DNA of 64,000 nt, from assembly GCA_016713175.1 (NCBI GenBank), contig JADJPQ010000006.1, positions 1 to 64,000 on the forward strand, given 5' to 3'. Shown piece by piece: positions 34,117 through 46,023 of this stretch (position 1 is its first letter; each line of letters begins with the position of its first letter). The translations under genes were made by a program, and so were the position numbers. Below the pieces are notes generated by a model, which saw only the letters and a list, made by a program, of their open reading frames with translations, was not told where the DNA came from and did not search any database. The DNA is from Planctomycetota bacterium. Lineage in GTDB: Bacteria > Planctomycetota > UBA1135 > UBA2386.

Positions 34117-35481
34117 ATGTTCAGCCAACCGCAAGATTCACGTCTATCTCGTTGGGTTGTTTCACTGCTCGCGGCAATGCCGCTCGCCGCCCAGGCTGCC
34201 TGGAGTCGGGTGTACCCCGCAACGCCGCCGGCCGGGCGGCAGAGTGCGGCCTTTGCCTTCGACGCTGCGCGCGGTGTTGGCGTGCTGTTTGGCGGCGCCG
34301 GCAGCGCGATCTTCGCGGATTGCCATGTCTGGGACGGCGCGAACTGGAGTCCAGCCGCCAGCGGCCCGTCCGCGCGCTACGCGGCTGCCATGGTGTACGA
34401 CGACCAACGCCGGCGGATCGTGCTGTTTGGCGGCTACGACGCAGCCGGCCGTCTCGACGACACCTGGGAATGGAATGGAACCGGGTGGCTGCAGCGTTCG
34501 CCGGCAATTCGGCCCATGCCCCGTTCCTACGCCGCGATGGCGTATGATCCCGGTCGTGGCGTCAGCGTACTGTTTGGCGGCGACGCCGGCTCTTCGCCGC
34601 CGCCGCTCGACGACCTGTGGGAATGGGATGGAAACGACTGGCGACAACGCACGACCAGCCATGGTCCCGGCCGCCGAGCGGCGGCCCAGATGGCGTTCGA
34701 TCCAGTCAACGCCGCGGTGCTGATGTTCGGTGGCCGGGAAGATCAAGGCCAGACAAACTTCGACGACACCTGGACCTGGAACGGCAGTGTCTGGGTCCAG
34801 CACCAACCGCCGATGGTCCCCGCGGCCCGCTACGGCCACGCCATGGCCACCGACCTGCATCGCCAGCGGATCGTCCTGCATGGTTCGACCGCGGTCGACC
34901 CGTTCACCTGGGAGTGGAATGGCACGACGTGGGCCATCCGGCTGATGGCCTCGCCGTCGTCGCGCGCGTTCCCTGCAATGGCTTATGACCCGGTTCGCCG
35001 GGCGGTGGTCTTGTTTGGCGGCTATGTCGGCACCAACACGCGGGCTGGCGATACCTGGATCCATCGCACCGACGACCCGGCCACGGTGACGACCCATGGC
35101 CATGGTTGTCCGGGGTCGATCGGCGTGCCGTTGCTGCGCGCAGACGGCTACAGCCTGCCGTGGCTCGGGGACACGCTGACGATTGCCGCCGAGGCGCTGG
35201 CGCCCGCGGCTGCCGGTGTCGTGTTCGCCACCGGCATCACCTCGGCGATGCAGGATCTCGGCAGCTATGGCATGCCGCTGTGCACGGCCTGGTTGGTGCC
35301 GATGGCGACGGACTTCGTGCCCGCGAGCAACGGCAGCGCGCGGTGGTCCGTTGCCATCCCGGCGGCGACGGCCCTCGTGGGGGTTCGCGTCCAGCAGCAG
35401 GCGTTCGTGTTCGAGGCCGGGGCCAATGTCGCCGGCGTCATCGCCAGCAACGCTGCGGAACTGACCGTCGGCATCCGTTGA
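34117..35481 (+). CDS. Secreted kelch-repeat protein with shared C-terminal domain
   Basis: 454 residues. Signal peptide about 1-25 (LAA/Q). Five to six kelch-type repeats fill residues 30-330, each with a hydrophobic strand ending VLFGG followed by a D-D-x-W-E-W/T-W turn: GVGVLFGGAGS, RIVLFGGYDAAGRLDDTWEW, VSVLFGGDAG, AVLMFGGREDQGQTNFDDTW and VVLFGGYVGTNTRAGDTW. They fold into a beta-propeller. From about HGHGCPGSIG a C-terminal domain (about 125 residues) ends IASNAAELTVGIR, as in other secreted proteins of this window. The start was chosen for the signal peptide. Probably an extracellular binding protein. No enzymatic residues can be claimed. Confidence 0.78.
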   Translation: MFSQPQDSRLSRWVVSLLAAMPLAAQAAWSRVYPATPPAGRQSAAFAFDAARGVGVLFGGAGSAIFADCHVWDGANWSPAASGPSARYAAAMVYDDQRRRIVLFGGYDAAGRLDDTWEWNGTGWLQRSPAIRPMPRSYAAMAYDPGRGVSVLFGGDAGSSPPPLDDLWEWDGNDWRQRTTSHGPGRRAAAQMAFDPVNAAVLMFGGREDQGQTNFDDTWTWNGSVWVQHQPPMVPAARYGHAMATDLHRQRIVLHGSTAVDPFTWEWNGTTWAIRLMASPSSRAFPAMAYDPVRRAVVLFGGYVGTNTRAGDTWIHRTDDPATVTTHGHGCPGSIGVPLLRADGYSLPWLGDTLTIAAEALAPAAAGVVFATGITSAMQDLGSYGMPLCTAWLVPMATDFVPASNGSARWSVAIPAATALVGVRVQQQAFVFEAGANVAGVIASNAAELTVGIR

Positions 35482-35601
35482 CGGGAACGTGCCGCCTCCC
35501 GGCGGCACCGGCGCTCCCGGCGCCGAACCAGTCACTGTGGAAAGCACGCTGCAAGGCGCGAACGGTTGCCCTGCACCCTTCGCCCGCCCATCCTTCCGCG
35601 C

Positions 35602-37770
35602 ATGCCGGGCCTCCGCCGCGTTCTGTTCTTGCTTCCGGTCGCGTTGCCAGCCCAGGCGCCGCCGACCGACTGGCTGATCGACCCGAGCCCCTTCGTCGCC
35701 CGGGCCGAACCCGACGCCGACCGCGCCGAGCTGATCCTCGACAACGGCCTGCTGCGCGCGCAATTCGTCACCCGCCCGGACTTCGCGCTGGTGTCGCTGC
35801 GCCAGCAGGTCACCGGCCGCGAACTGGTCCGCTCGGTGCGCGCGATCGCGACGCTCACGATTGACGGCAACCAACTCCCCCTCGGCGGCCTGCTTGGACA
35901 GCCCGATCACGCGTTCCTGTTGCCGCAGTGGCTGCCCGAACTGAAGGTCGACCCAGCCGCGCTGCACTTCCGCGGCGTCACGATCGCACCGATCAAGGAA
36001 CGGCTCCAATGGCAGCGGTCGCGGCCCGCGGCGCCGGACGCCGTCTGGCCGCCGCGCGGCGTGCATGCGGCGATCCACTTCGGCGCCGACCTGGGACAAG
36101 AGCCGCAGGGCATCGCCGCGACCTGGCACGTCGAACTGTACGACGGCCTCCCGCTGCTGTCGTGCTGGCTCGAGGTCAAGAACGGCGGCTCGGCGCCGCG
36201 TGAACTCGACTCGTGCACGACCGTGCAGATTGCCGCGGTCGAAGGCGAATCGCGCGTCGACCCGGCGCAGACACCGTGGACCCTGCCCGGGATCCACGTC
36301 GAAACCGACTTCGCGTTCTGCGGCATGACCGCCGGCGACGCCAACTCCCACGTCGTGCATTGGGTCGCCGACCCGCTGTATGACACCCAGGTCCACTACG
36401 AACGGCAGACTCCGTGCCTGCTGCAAGTACGGCCCAAGATCGGACCGGCGGCGACGCTGGCACCGGGCGGCACCTTCACCTCGTGGCGGACGTTCCTGCT
36501 GTTGCCGGAGACCGACGACGCCGATCGCCGGAGCCTGGCGCAGCGGCGGATGTATCGCGTCGCGGCGCCGTGGGTCACCGAGAACCCGCTGATGATGCAC
36601 ATCCGTTCGGCCGACGCCGACGCGGTGCGGCTGGCGGTCGACCAATGCGCCGACGTCGGTTTCGAGATGGCGATCCTGACGTTCGGCAGCGGTTTCGACA
36701 TCGAAGACGAGAGCGCCGCCAATCTGGAGAAATGGGCCGGACTGCGCGCCTACGCCGAACAGAAGGGCATTCACCTCGGGGGCTATTCGCTGCTGAGCAG
36801 TCGCCGCATCAGTCCCGACGGCGACAATTGCCTCGACCGGACGACCGGCAAGCCCGGTGGCCAGCGCTTTGGCTTCGCGCCGGCGCTGGCGTCACCGTGG
36901 GGACAGGACTACTTCCGGAAGCTGTATCAGTTCTACGAACGCACCGGCAGCTGGCTGCTCGAGCACGATGGCAGCTACCCCGGCGACTTCGACGCCGCCG
37001 CGCGACCGCCGTTGCAGAAGGGTCACGACGATTCGCAATGGGTGCAGTTCTCGATCATCCGCGATTTCTATCGCTGGTGCCGCGGCCGCGGCGTCTACCT
37101 GAACGTGCCGGATTACTATTACCTCGCCGGCGCCAACAAGTGCGGCATGGGTTATCGCGAGACCAACTGGTCCCTGCCGCGCGATCTGCAGGTGCTGCAC
37201 ACGCGGCAGAACCTGTTCGATGGCACCAAGAGCAAGACGCCGTCGATGGGGTGGATGTTCGTGCCGTTGACCGAGTATCACGGCGGCGGCGCGGCGGCGA
37301 CGATCGAACCGCTGGATGCCCATCGCGATCACTATGAACGGATGCTGATCGGCAACCTGGCGTTTGGCGCGCAGGCGTGTTATCGCGGGCCGCGGCTGTA
37401 CGACACGGAGGCGACGCTGGCGATGGTGCGCGGGTGCGTCGATTGGTATCGGGCGCATCGGCAGATCCTCGAGAGCGACGTCGTGCACGGCAGTTCCCGG
37501 CGGGCGGATGGCCGGGATCTGGACTGGGTGTTCCACGCCAATGCGCGGCTGGCCGAGAAGGGGATGCTGGTGGTGTTCAACCCGCTCGGCGAAGCGGCGC
37601 GGCGGTCGCTGCGGGTGGATGTGCGCTACACCGGGTTGGCGGGCACGGCGAAGGTGCGGACCGCGGGCGAACGGGAGTTCGCGCTGCCGATTGATGCGCG
37701 CGGCGTGATCCAGGTGCCCGTCGAGGTCGCGGCCGGCGGCTACGCCTGGTTCGTATTCACGGGTTCTTGA
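35602..37770 (+). CDS. Secreted glycoside-hydrolase-like protein (alpha-galactosidase/GH36-like barrel)
   Basis: 722 residues. Signal peptide 1-17 (LPA/Q). Residues 25-330 form a large beta-sandwich with ILDNGLLRAQFVTRPDFALVS and 'GVHAAIHFGADLGQEP'. Residues 335-620 look like a (beta/alpha)8 barrel: FEMAILTFGSGFDIED, GIHLGGYSLLSSRR, GSWLLEHDGSYPGDFD and VYLNVPDYYYLAGANKCGMG. The strand-end acidics (Asp/Glu in ILTFGSGFDIED and EHDGSYPGDFD) are candidates for catalysis. A small C-terminal beta domain ends YAWFVFTGS. The architecture is like GH36/GH27-type alpha-galactosidases, but I cannot place it in a family. The GH97 gene lies 7.4 kb away, so the window has two probable galactoside-active enzymes. 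Confidence 0.66.
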   Translation: MPGLRRVLFLLPVALPAQAPPTDWLIDPSPFVARAEPDADRAELILDNGLLRAQFVTRPDFALVSLRQQVTGRELVRSVRAIATLTIDGNQLPLGGLLGQPDHAFLLPQWLPELKVDPAALHFRGVTIAPIKERLQWQRSRPAAPDAVWPPRGVHAAIHFGADLGQEPQGIAATWHVELYDGLPLLSCWLEVKNGGSAPRELDSCTTVQIAAVEGESRVDPAQTPWTLPGIHVETDFAFCGMTAGDANSHVVHWVADPLYDTQVHYERQTPCLLQVRPKIGPAATLAPGGTFTSWRTFLLLPETDDADRRSLAQRRMYRVAAPWVTENPLMMHIRSADADAVRLAVDQCADVGFEMAILTFGSGFDIEDESAANLEKWAGLRAYAEQKGIHLGGYSLLSSRRISPDGDNCLDRTTGKPGGQRFGFAPALASPWGQDYFRKLYQFYERTGSWLLEHDGSYPGDFDAAARPPLQKGHDDSQWVQFSIIRDFYRWCRGRGVYLNVPDYYYLAGANKCGMGYRETNWSLPRDLQVLHTRQNLFDGTKSKTPSMGWMFVPLTEYHGGGAAATIEPLDAHRDHYERMLIGNLAFGAQACYRGPRLYDTEATLAMVRGCVDWYRAHRQILESDVVHGSSRRADGRDLDWVFHANARLAEKGMLVVFNPLGEAARRSLRVDVRYTGLAGTAKVRTAGEREFALPIDARGVIQVPVEVAAGGYAWFVFTGS

Positions 37771-38098
37771 GCGAGCTGCGCACTTTCGCGGAATCCGATG
37801 CAACCGGCGACCAGTTCGGCAGCACGGAAGAACAGCGAGCGAGATCCATGTTTGGATCCGGCAAGGGTGCGGCCGGTTCGCCAAGCCGCTCACCGTGCGG
37901 CGCAGGCGCGCACTCGGGAAGTCGTGCCACCGAATACTCCAGGCAACGGATGCGAAACACGCACAAGAGCCGAGGACGCACTCCCGACACTCCAAGGCTC
38001 GCTCCAGCCGTTCGAGTCCGTGGTCGACACATCGCCTGCTGCGCTGGAACCGCCGTCGCCATCGCCCCTGCTCACATCAGCAGGCAATCACGACGCCG
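37771..38098. other. Gene-free stretch between convergent genes
   Basis: The interval separates the convergent GH-like gene and the molybdenum hydroxylase operon. I see only short, composition-driven open frames and no recognisable domain, RNA gene or repeat. Confidence 0.4.
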
Positions 38099-39076
38099 TC
38101 AGCGGCAGGCCTGCAGCGCCCGCGCCACGTACACCGGCGCCACTTTGCGCCGCCAGTAGACGTCGAGATCGGTGTTGTCCATCGTCCGCGCCGGCTTCAT
38201 CGCCAGCGCCCCGGCCGCCGCGATCACCTCGTCGGTCAGTTCCCTGCCGACCAGCGCCTTCTCGGTCTCGGCCGCCGGGATCGCATACGAACCCGCACCG
38301 CCGAGCCGCACGTTCGCCTTGGTGATCGTCTTGCCGCTCATCCACAGACACGCACCGACCCCGAGCACCGGGAAGTCGAAGGTGCCGCGCCGCCGCAACT
38401 TGACGTAGCTCGCCTGCCACCCACCCGGCGCCGGCAGGTGCAATCGCGTCAGCAGTTCTTCCGGCTTCTTCGTCAGGTACTGGATGCCATCATCGCGATA
38501 CAGCTCGCCCGCGACCAATGAACGTGCGCCCTGCGGCCCGACCAGATCGACCGTCGCCTCCAGGGCACACACCACCGGCACCGTGTCGCTGCTCTGCACC
38601 GCCCAGCACCGTGGACTGCCCGGCGCCACCCAGCAGATCGCACCGTCCTTCTTCATGCAGAAGTCGATCGACTCGCGCCACTCGTGCGTCTGGTCGTAGT
38701 AGGTGCAGCGCGTGTCGAGCAGCAGGTTGCCGCCGATCGTGCCCATGTTGCGGAGCAGCGGCGTGCTGATCTCGGCGACCGCGTGCACGAACGCGGGATA
38801 GTGCTGCCGCAGGTACGGATGCGCTTCGATCTGGCTCAGCAGCACCATGGCGCCGAGACTGACGCCGCCGTCCTTGCGCACGTCGATGCTGCGCAGTTCG
38901 CCGATCTCGCCCAACGACACGACGTGCGTCGGGGTCTGCTGGCGGCGCTTCATGTTGGGATACAGGTCGGTCCCGCCGGCGACATACATCGCCTCGTTGC
39001 CGTGGTCGCACTTGATGCGCACGGCTTCGGCGGCGGTCTTCGGCCGGTGGAACGTGAACGTCGGCAGTCGCAGCAT
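38099..39076 (-). CDS. Molybdenum hydroxylase FAD subunit with extra 4-Cys loop (HcrB-like)
   Basis: 325 residues of the CO dehydrogenase medium-subunit/FAD-binding family: FHRPKTAAEAVRI, the FAD loop AGGTDLYPNMKR, and STPLLRNMGTIGGNLLLDTRC. An insertion follows with cysteines at 124, 140, 148 and 157 (TRC, DFC, AIC, PRC). In 4-hydroxybenzoyl-CoA reductase beta subunit an insertion with the same spacing binds an additional [4Fe-4S] cluster; as I recall it uses Cys122, 138, 146 and 155. That cluster lets electrons flow toward the substrate. The C-terminal CO_deh_flav_C domain is present. It is the last gene of the operon, 15 bases after the Mo subunit. Function is probably a ferredoxin-linked aryl-CoA reductase-type enzyme or a relative. 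Confidence 0.85.
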   Translation of the reverse strand: MLRLPTFTFHRPKTAAEAVRIKCDHGNEAMYVAGGTDLYPNMKRRQQTPTHVVSLGEIGELRSIDVRKDGGVSLGAMVLLSQIEAHPYLRQHYPAFVHAVAEISTPLLRNMGTIGGNLLLDTRCTYYDQTHEWRESIDFCMKKDGAICWVAPGSPRCWAVQSSDTVPVVCALEATVDLVGPQGARSLVAGELYRDDGIQYLTKKPEELLTRLHLPAPGGWQASYVKLRRRGTFDFPVLGVGACLWMSGKTITKANVRLGGAGSYAIPAAETEKALVGRELTDEVIAAAGALAMKPARTMDNTDLDVYWRRKVAPVYVARALQACR

Positions 39077-39091
39077 GGGTGTTCCTCGTTC

Positions 39092-41623
39092 CTACCTGGC
39101 GGCCTTCTTGTCGCGCTTGGGTTCGTTCCAGGCAGTGCCGTCACCGCCCTGCCACGGCGTCTTGACCTTCAGCGAATCGCCGAAGTCGACCGGCGGCACG
39201 TTGTCGGGCCCGTAGCGGCCTGGCTTGCCGTTCTTCTGCGCTTCCAGCGCAGCGAACACCTTCTCGAACGAGACGGGGATCTCGTCGACACGCACGCCGA
39301 CCGCATCGAACACCGCATTGGCGACCGCCGGCATGATCGGCAGCAGCGGGCCCTGGCCGACCTCCTTGGCGCCAAACGGACCGTTGCGATCCGGGTCCTC
39401 GACCACGTAGGTCGTGATGTCCGGCATCTCGAGCGTCGACGGACTCTTGTACTCGAGCAGCGACGGGATCTTGTGCACGAACACCCGCTGGCCTTTGTGC
39501 GTGCGGTCGCGGTAGGCCATCTCCTCCATCATCGCCTCGCCGAGCCCCATGTAGACGCCGCCTTCGATCTGCCCCATGGCGACCGCGGCGTTCAGCGAAC
39601 GACCGATGTCGTGCGCGACCCAGATCCTGGGCACGCGGTAGACGCCGGTCGCCGGATCGACTTCGACCTCGACGACCGCCGCCGAGTAGCTGTAGCTCGG
39701 ACTCGGACCGACGCCACCGCCGCGGAACTTCGCGGCCGTCTTCGGCGGCGTGTAGCTGCCGACCGTGCCGATCGTGCCGTATCGCGACTCGGCCGCGATC
39801 ACCGCGTCGGCGAACGACACGCCCTTCTGTGGGTCTTCGGCGTCGAACACGCGGGCATCGGCGAACACCAGGCGCGACGGCGGCACGCCGAGATGTTCGG
39901 CCGCTCCACGGGCGATGATCTCGCGCGCGCGTTCGGCGGCCTGCATCGCCGCGTTGCCGGTCATCACCGTAACGCGCGAGCTGTAGCTGCCGAGATCGAC
40001 CGGCGTCAGGTCGGTATCGGAAGTCACCACCCGGATGCCGAGCGGATCGATGCCGAGCACTTCGCCGATGATCCACCCGAGCACCGAATCACTGCCCTGA
40101 CCGATGTCGGTGCTGCCGCAGAATGCCGTCACCAGGCCGCTGCGATCGACCTTGAGCTGCACGCCGGAGTGCGGCATGCCGTTCCAGTAGATCGGCAGAC
40201 CGGCACCGCTGAGGTAGCTGCTGCACGCCAGGCCATAGCCGCGGATCCAGCCGTCGGCGGTCTTCTCGCGCGTGCCGCGGCGCGTCTTCCAGGACGAGCC
40301 TTCGACCACCTTCTGGATGCAGGGGCCGAGTCCCATCGAACCGATGCGCAGGAAGTTGGCGGTCAGCGAATCGCGCGGTGCCAGGTTGTCGAGCCGGATC
40401 TGCGCCGGATCGAGACCGAGGTCATGGGCGATCTTGTCGAGCAGCACTTCGAGAGCGAAGCGCGGCTGCGGCGTGCCGTGACCGCGCTTGGGCCCGCACG
40501 GCGCCTTGTTGGTGAAGAAGCGGACACCGCGAAAATGGTAGTTCTCGACCGCGTAGGTCACCGTCTGCAGTGCCCCGGTGTAGAACGTCGACGCGGTGCC
40601 GTAGCTGCCATAGGCGCCGCCATCGAGGTAGCTCTGGAAGTCGAGCGCCTTGATCCGCCCGGTCTTGCTGACGCCGACCCTGGCCTTCATCAACACCGGA
40701 TGCCGGCCGCGATGGCACCAGAACACCTCTTCGCGGGTCAGCGCGATCTTGACCGGCCGGCCGGTCAAGATCGTCATCTTGGCGGCGCAGATCTCGTGGT
40801 TGAACGGATCGCTCTTGCCGCCGAAGCCGCCGCCGTTGGGGCAGGCGATCACGCGGATGTGGTGCGCCGGCAGCGGATGCAGCACGCGGGTCAGCGCCTT
40901 GTGCAGGTAGTGCGGCGTCTGCGTGCTCGACCAGACGGTCAGCTTGCCGTCGCGGTCGAAGAACGCGAGCGTCGCATGCTGCTCCATCGGCAGGTGCGTG
41001 TTGCCCTCGAAGAAGAACGTGTCCTCGCGAACGTGGTCGCTGGCGGCGAAACCGCCGGCCAGGTCACCGAACTCGAGGTTCTCCAGGCGATGGATGTTGC
41101 CGCGCACGCCGTAGTCGTGGATCCGCGGTTCCTCGGTCGCGGCGGCCTCGTGCACCGAGCCGACGGTCGGCAGCGGTTCGTAGTCGACCTCGACCAGCCG
41201 GCACGCATCCCAGGCGATGTCCTCGGTGCTCGCGGCGATCGCGACCACCGGATCGCCGACGAAGCGGACCTTGTCGGGACACAGCGCATGCTCGTCCTGC
41301 GACACCGGCAGGATGCCGAAAGGGATCGGCAGGTCGTTGCCGGTCAGCACTCCCTTCACGCCGGGCAGGGCCCTGGCCTTGCTGACATCGAGGTGGCGGA
41401 TCCGCGCATGCGCCTGCGTGCTGCGCAGCAGCTTCATGTGCAGCATGCGCGGCAACGTCAGGTCGTCGGCGAAGCGGGTCAGACCGCTGACCTTGCTGCG
41501 CGCATCGACCTTGCGGATCGGCTTGCCGATGACCTTCAGATCCTCCTTCTTGACGTCGTGGCGCCACGGCGCATCGGTGCGCGCCTGCGGAGCCGGACGG
41601 GCCGCCGGGTCATCAAGAACCAT
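39092..41623 (-). CDS. Molybdenum hydroxylase large subunit (xanthine dehydrogenase / HcrA-like)
   Basis: 843 residues. Start ATG 41623 overlaps the end of the small-subunit gene by 11 bases. The family blocks are present: KVIGKPIRKVDARSKVSGLT, LPRMLHMKLLRSTQAHARI, PNGGGFGGKSDPFNHEI (molybdopterin cytosine dinucleotide site), FTNKAPCGPKRGHGTPQPRF, SSYLSGAGLPIYWNG, STDIGQGSDSVLG and GNAAMQAAERAREIIA. The final active-site stretch reads FGAKEVGQGPLLP, with Gln at residue 757 where this family usually has the base Glu (GxGE). HcrA and XDH fold is clear; the Gln is unusual or a subgroup trait. With the HcrB-like partner, an aryl-CoA or N-heterocycle oxidoreductase role is inferred. Confidence 0.88.
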   Translation of the reverse strand: MVLDDPAARPAPQARTDAPWRHDVKKEDLKVIGKPIRKVDARSKVSGLTRFADDLTLPRMLHMKLLRSTQAHARIRHLDVSKARALPGVKGVLTGNDLPIPFGILPVSQDEHALCPDKVRFVGDPVVAIAASTEDIAWDACRLVEVDYEPLPTVGSVHEAAATEEPRIHDYGVRGNIHRLENLEFGDLAGGFAASDHVREDTFFFEGNTHLPMEQHATLAFFDRDGKLTVWSSTQTPHYLHKALTRVLHPLPAHHIRVIACPNGGGFGGKSDPFNHEICAAKMTILTGRPVKIALTREEVFWCHRGRHPVLMKARVGVSKTGRIKALDFQSYLDGGAYGSYGTASTFYTGALQTVTYAVENYHFRGVRFFTNKAPCGPKRGHGTPQPRFALEVLLDKIAHDLGLDPAQIRLDNLAPRDSLTANFLRIGSMGLGPCIQKVVEGSSWKTRRGTREKTADGWIRGYGLACSSYLSGAGLPIYWNGMPHSGVQLKVDRSGLVTAFCGSTDIGQGSDSVLGWIIGEVLGIDPLGIRVVTSDTDLTPVDLGSYSSRVTVMTGNAAMQAAERAREIIARGAAEHLGVPPSRLVFADARVFDAEDPQKGVSFADAVIAAESRYGTIGTVGSYTPPKTAAKFRGGGVGPSPSYSYSAAVVEVEVDPATGVYRVPRIWVAHDIGRSLNAAVAMGQIEGGVYMGLGEAMMEEMAYRDRTHKGQRVFVHKIPSLLEYKSPSTLEMPDITTYVVEDPDRNGPFGAKEVGQGPLLPIMPAVANAVFDAVGVRVDEIPVSFEKVFAALEAQKNGKPGRYGPDNVPPVDFGDSLKVKTPWQGGDGTAWNEPKRDKKAAR

Positions 41624-42134
41624 GGATCGTCTCCTTGCGCGGCTCGGCCGGCTCACCACGCAGGCGCGCGGCGGCGAGTTCGACGGCCTCGAAGATCTTC
41701 AGGTAGCCGGTGCAGCGGCACAGGTTGCCCGCCAGGCACTGCTTGATCGTGTCGCGGCTCGGGCAGCGATCGCGGCGCAGCAGCGCTTCGGCGGTCATCA
41801 GCACGCCAGGGGTGCAGTAGCCGCACTGCGCGGCGCCGAGGTCGGCGAACGTCTCCTGCAGCGGATGCAACGTCGGACCGTCGGCGAGACCTTCGACGGT
41901 GCGGATCTGCTTGCCAACCGCTTCGAGGGCCACGACGAGGCAGGACAGCACCGGCACGCCGTCGATCTGCACGGTGCAGGCGCCGCACTCGCCGAGTTCG
42001 CAGCCGTGCTTGGTGCCGGTGAGTTGCAGGTCTTCGCGCAGCACTTCGAGCAGGGTCTTGTGCGGCGCGAACGCGCATTCGTGGCGCTCGCCGTTCACGA
42101 AGAACGTCGCGAGCACCTTGCCAGGGTCGGTCAT
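41613..42134 (-). CDS. Molybdenum hydroxylase small [2Fe-2S] subunit
   Basis: 173 residues, start ATG 42134. Two [2Fe-2S] clusters are visible: the plant-ferredoxin type with Cys45, Cys50, Cys53 and Cys65 (CELGECGACTVQIDGVPVLSC) split over the usual spacing, and the alpha-helical type with Cys104, Cys107, Cys139 and Cys141 (QCGYCTPG and NLCRCTGY). The length matches CoxS/HcrC (150-175 residues). It is the first gene of the operon and passes electrons between the FAD subunit and the molybdenum centre. A Shine-Dalgarno site is weak. Confidence 0.93.
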   Translation of the reverse strand: MTDPGKVLATFFVNGERHECAFAPHKTLLEVLREDLQLTGTKHGCELGECGACTVQIDGVPVLSCLVVALEAVGKQIRTVEGLADGPTLHPLQETFADLGAAQCGYCTPGVLMTAEALLRRDRCPSRDTIKQCLAGNLCRCTGYLKIFEAVELAAARLRGEPAEPRKETIHGS

Positions 42135-42392
42135 GGGGGCAAACAGGATAGGGACTCGGCGGCGCCGGTTGAAGGCTGGGCCTGGGACAATCGCGCGCAC
42201 CGCACCGACATGCGGCACGGAGCGGCGGAACCGGTGAATTGCACGCTCCGGTGGCAACTGGCGATCCATGATGGCTGGCGACGTCAAGACCGACGCCATC
42301 GCGCCATGCCAGCCCGCGACATCGCGTCTCGTGCCAAGCGACCGTCGATCATGCGTGCCGTCGGGCAACAGGCAACCTCGGCCGAGCGCGCC

Positions 42393-42635
42393 CTAACCGT
42401 CGTTCCTGGCACTTCGCGTCGATGGCCCTGCACCGCCGCAACATCCACGACCGGCAGGTACAGGCTCCCATGGGCATCCCACCCCAGGCCCTGGGATCCC
42501 ACTGGCTCGCCACACAATCGAAGGCCGTACCCGTCTGTGTTCCACAGATTGCGTCGGCGCTGATCCACATGCGACAGGCCACGGCGCCAAGAGCAGCAGC
42601 AGCGCCGCCAAGCCTCGAGCCGACCGGTGCATCAT
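42393..42635 (-). CDS. Possible small Cys-rich lipoprotein
   Basis: Hypothetical, 80 residues. The N-terminus MMHRSARGLAALLLLLAPWPVAC is a convincing lipoprotein signal with lipobox PVAC. The rest has no recognised domain and is Pro/Gly/Cys-rich. Two other frames in this interval also read reasonably (one with a CGTQTGTAFDC, ... CTCR pattern), so a frame slip is possible. It lies 42 bases after the Ser/Thr kinase stop on the same strand and could be cotranscribed. The 250 bases downstream to the hydroxylase operon start show nothing else. Confidence 0.3.
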   Translation of the reverse strand: MMHRSARGLAALLLLLAPWPVACGSAPTQSVEHRRVRPSIVWRASGIPGPGVGCPWEPVPAGRGCCGGAGPSTRSARNDG

Positions 42636-42676
42636 GGGACCATGGTCCACCGCGACCACAGGTTGCCCGCAATCGA

Positions 42677-45985
<3,309 letters not shown>

Positions 45986-46023
45986 TCGATCGAGAGTAAC
46001 GCATCGACGGCGTGCACCGCCGC

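Noticed and set aside
38684..41746. A plus-strand open frame of 1020 codons
   Set aside because: It lies antisense to the molybdenum hydroxylase genes, whose frames carry all cofactor motifs.
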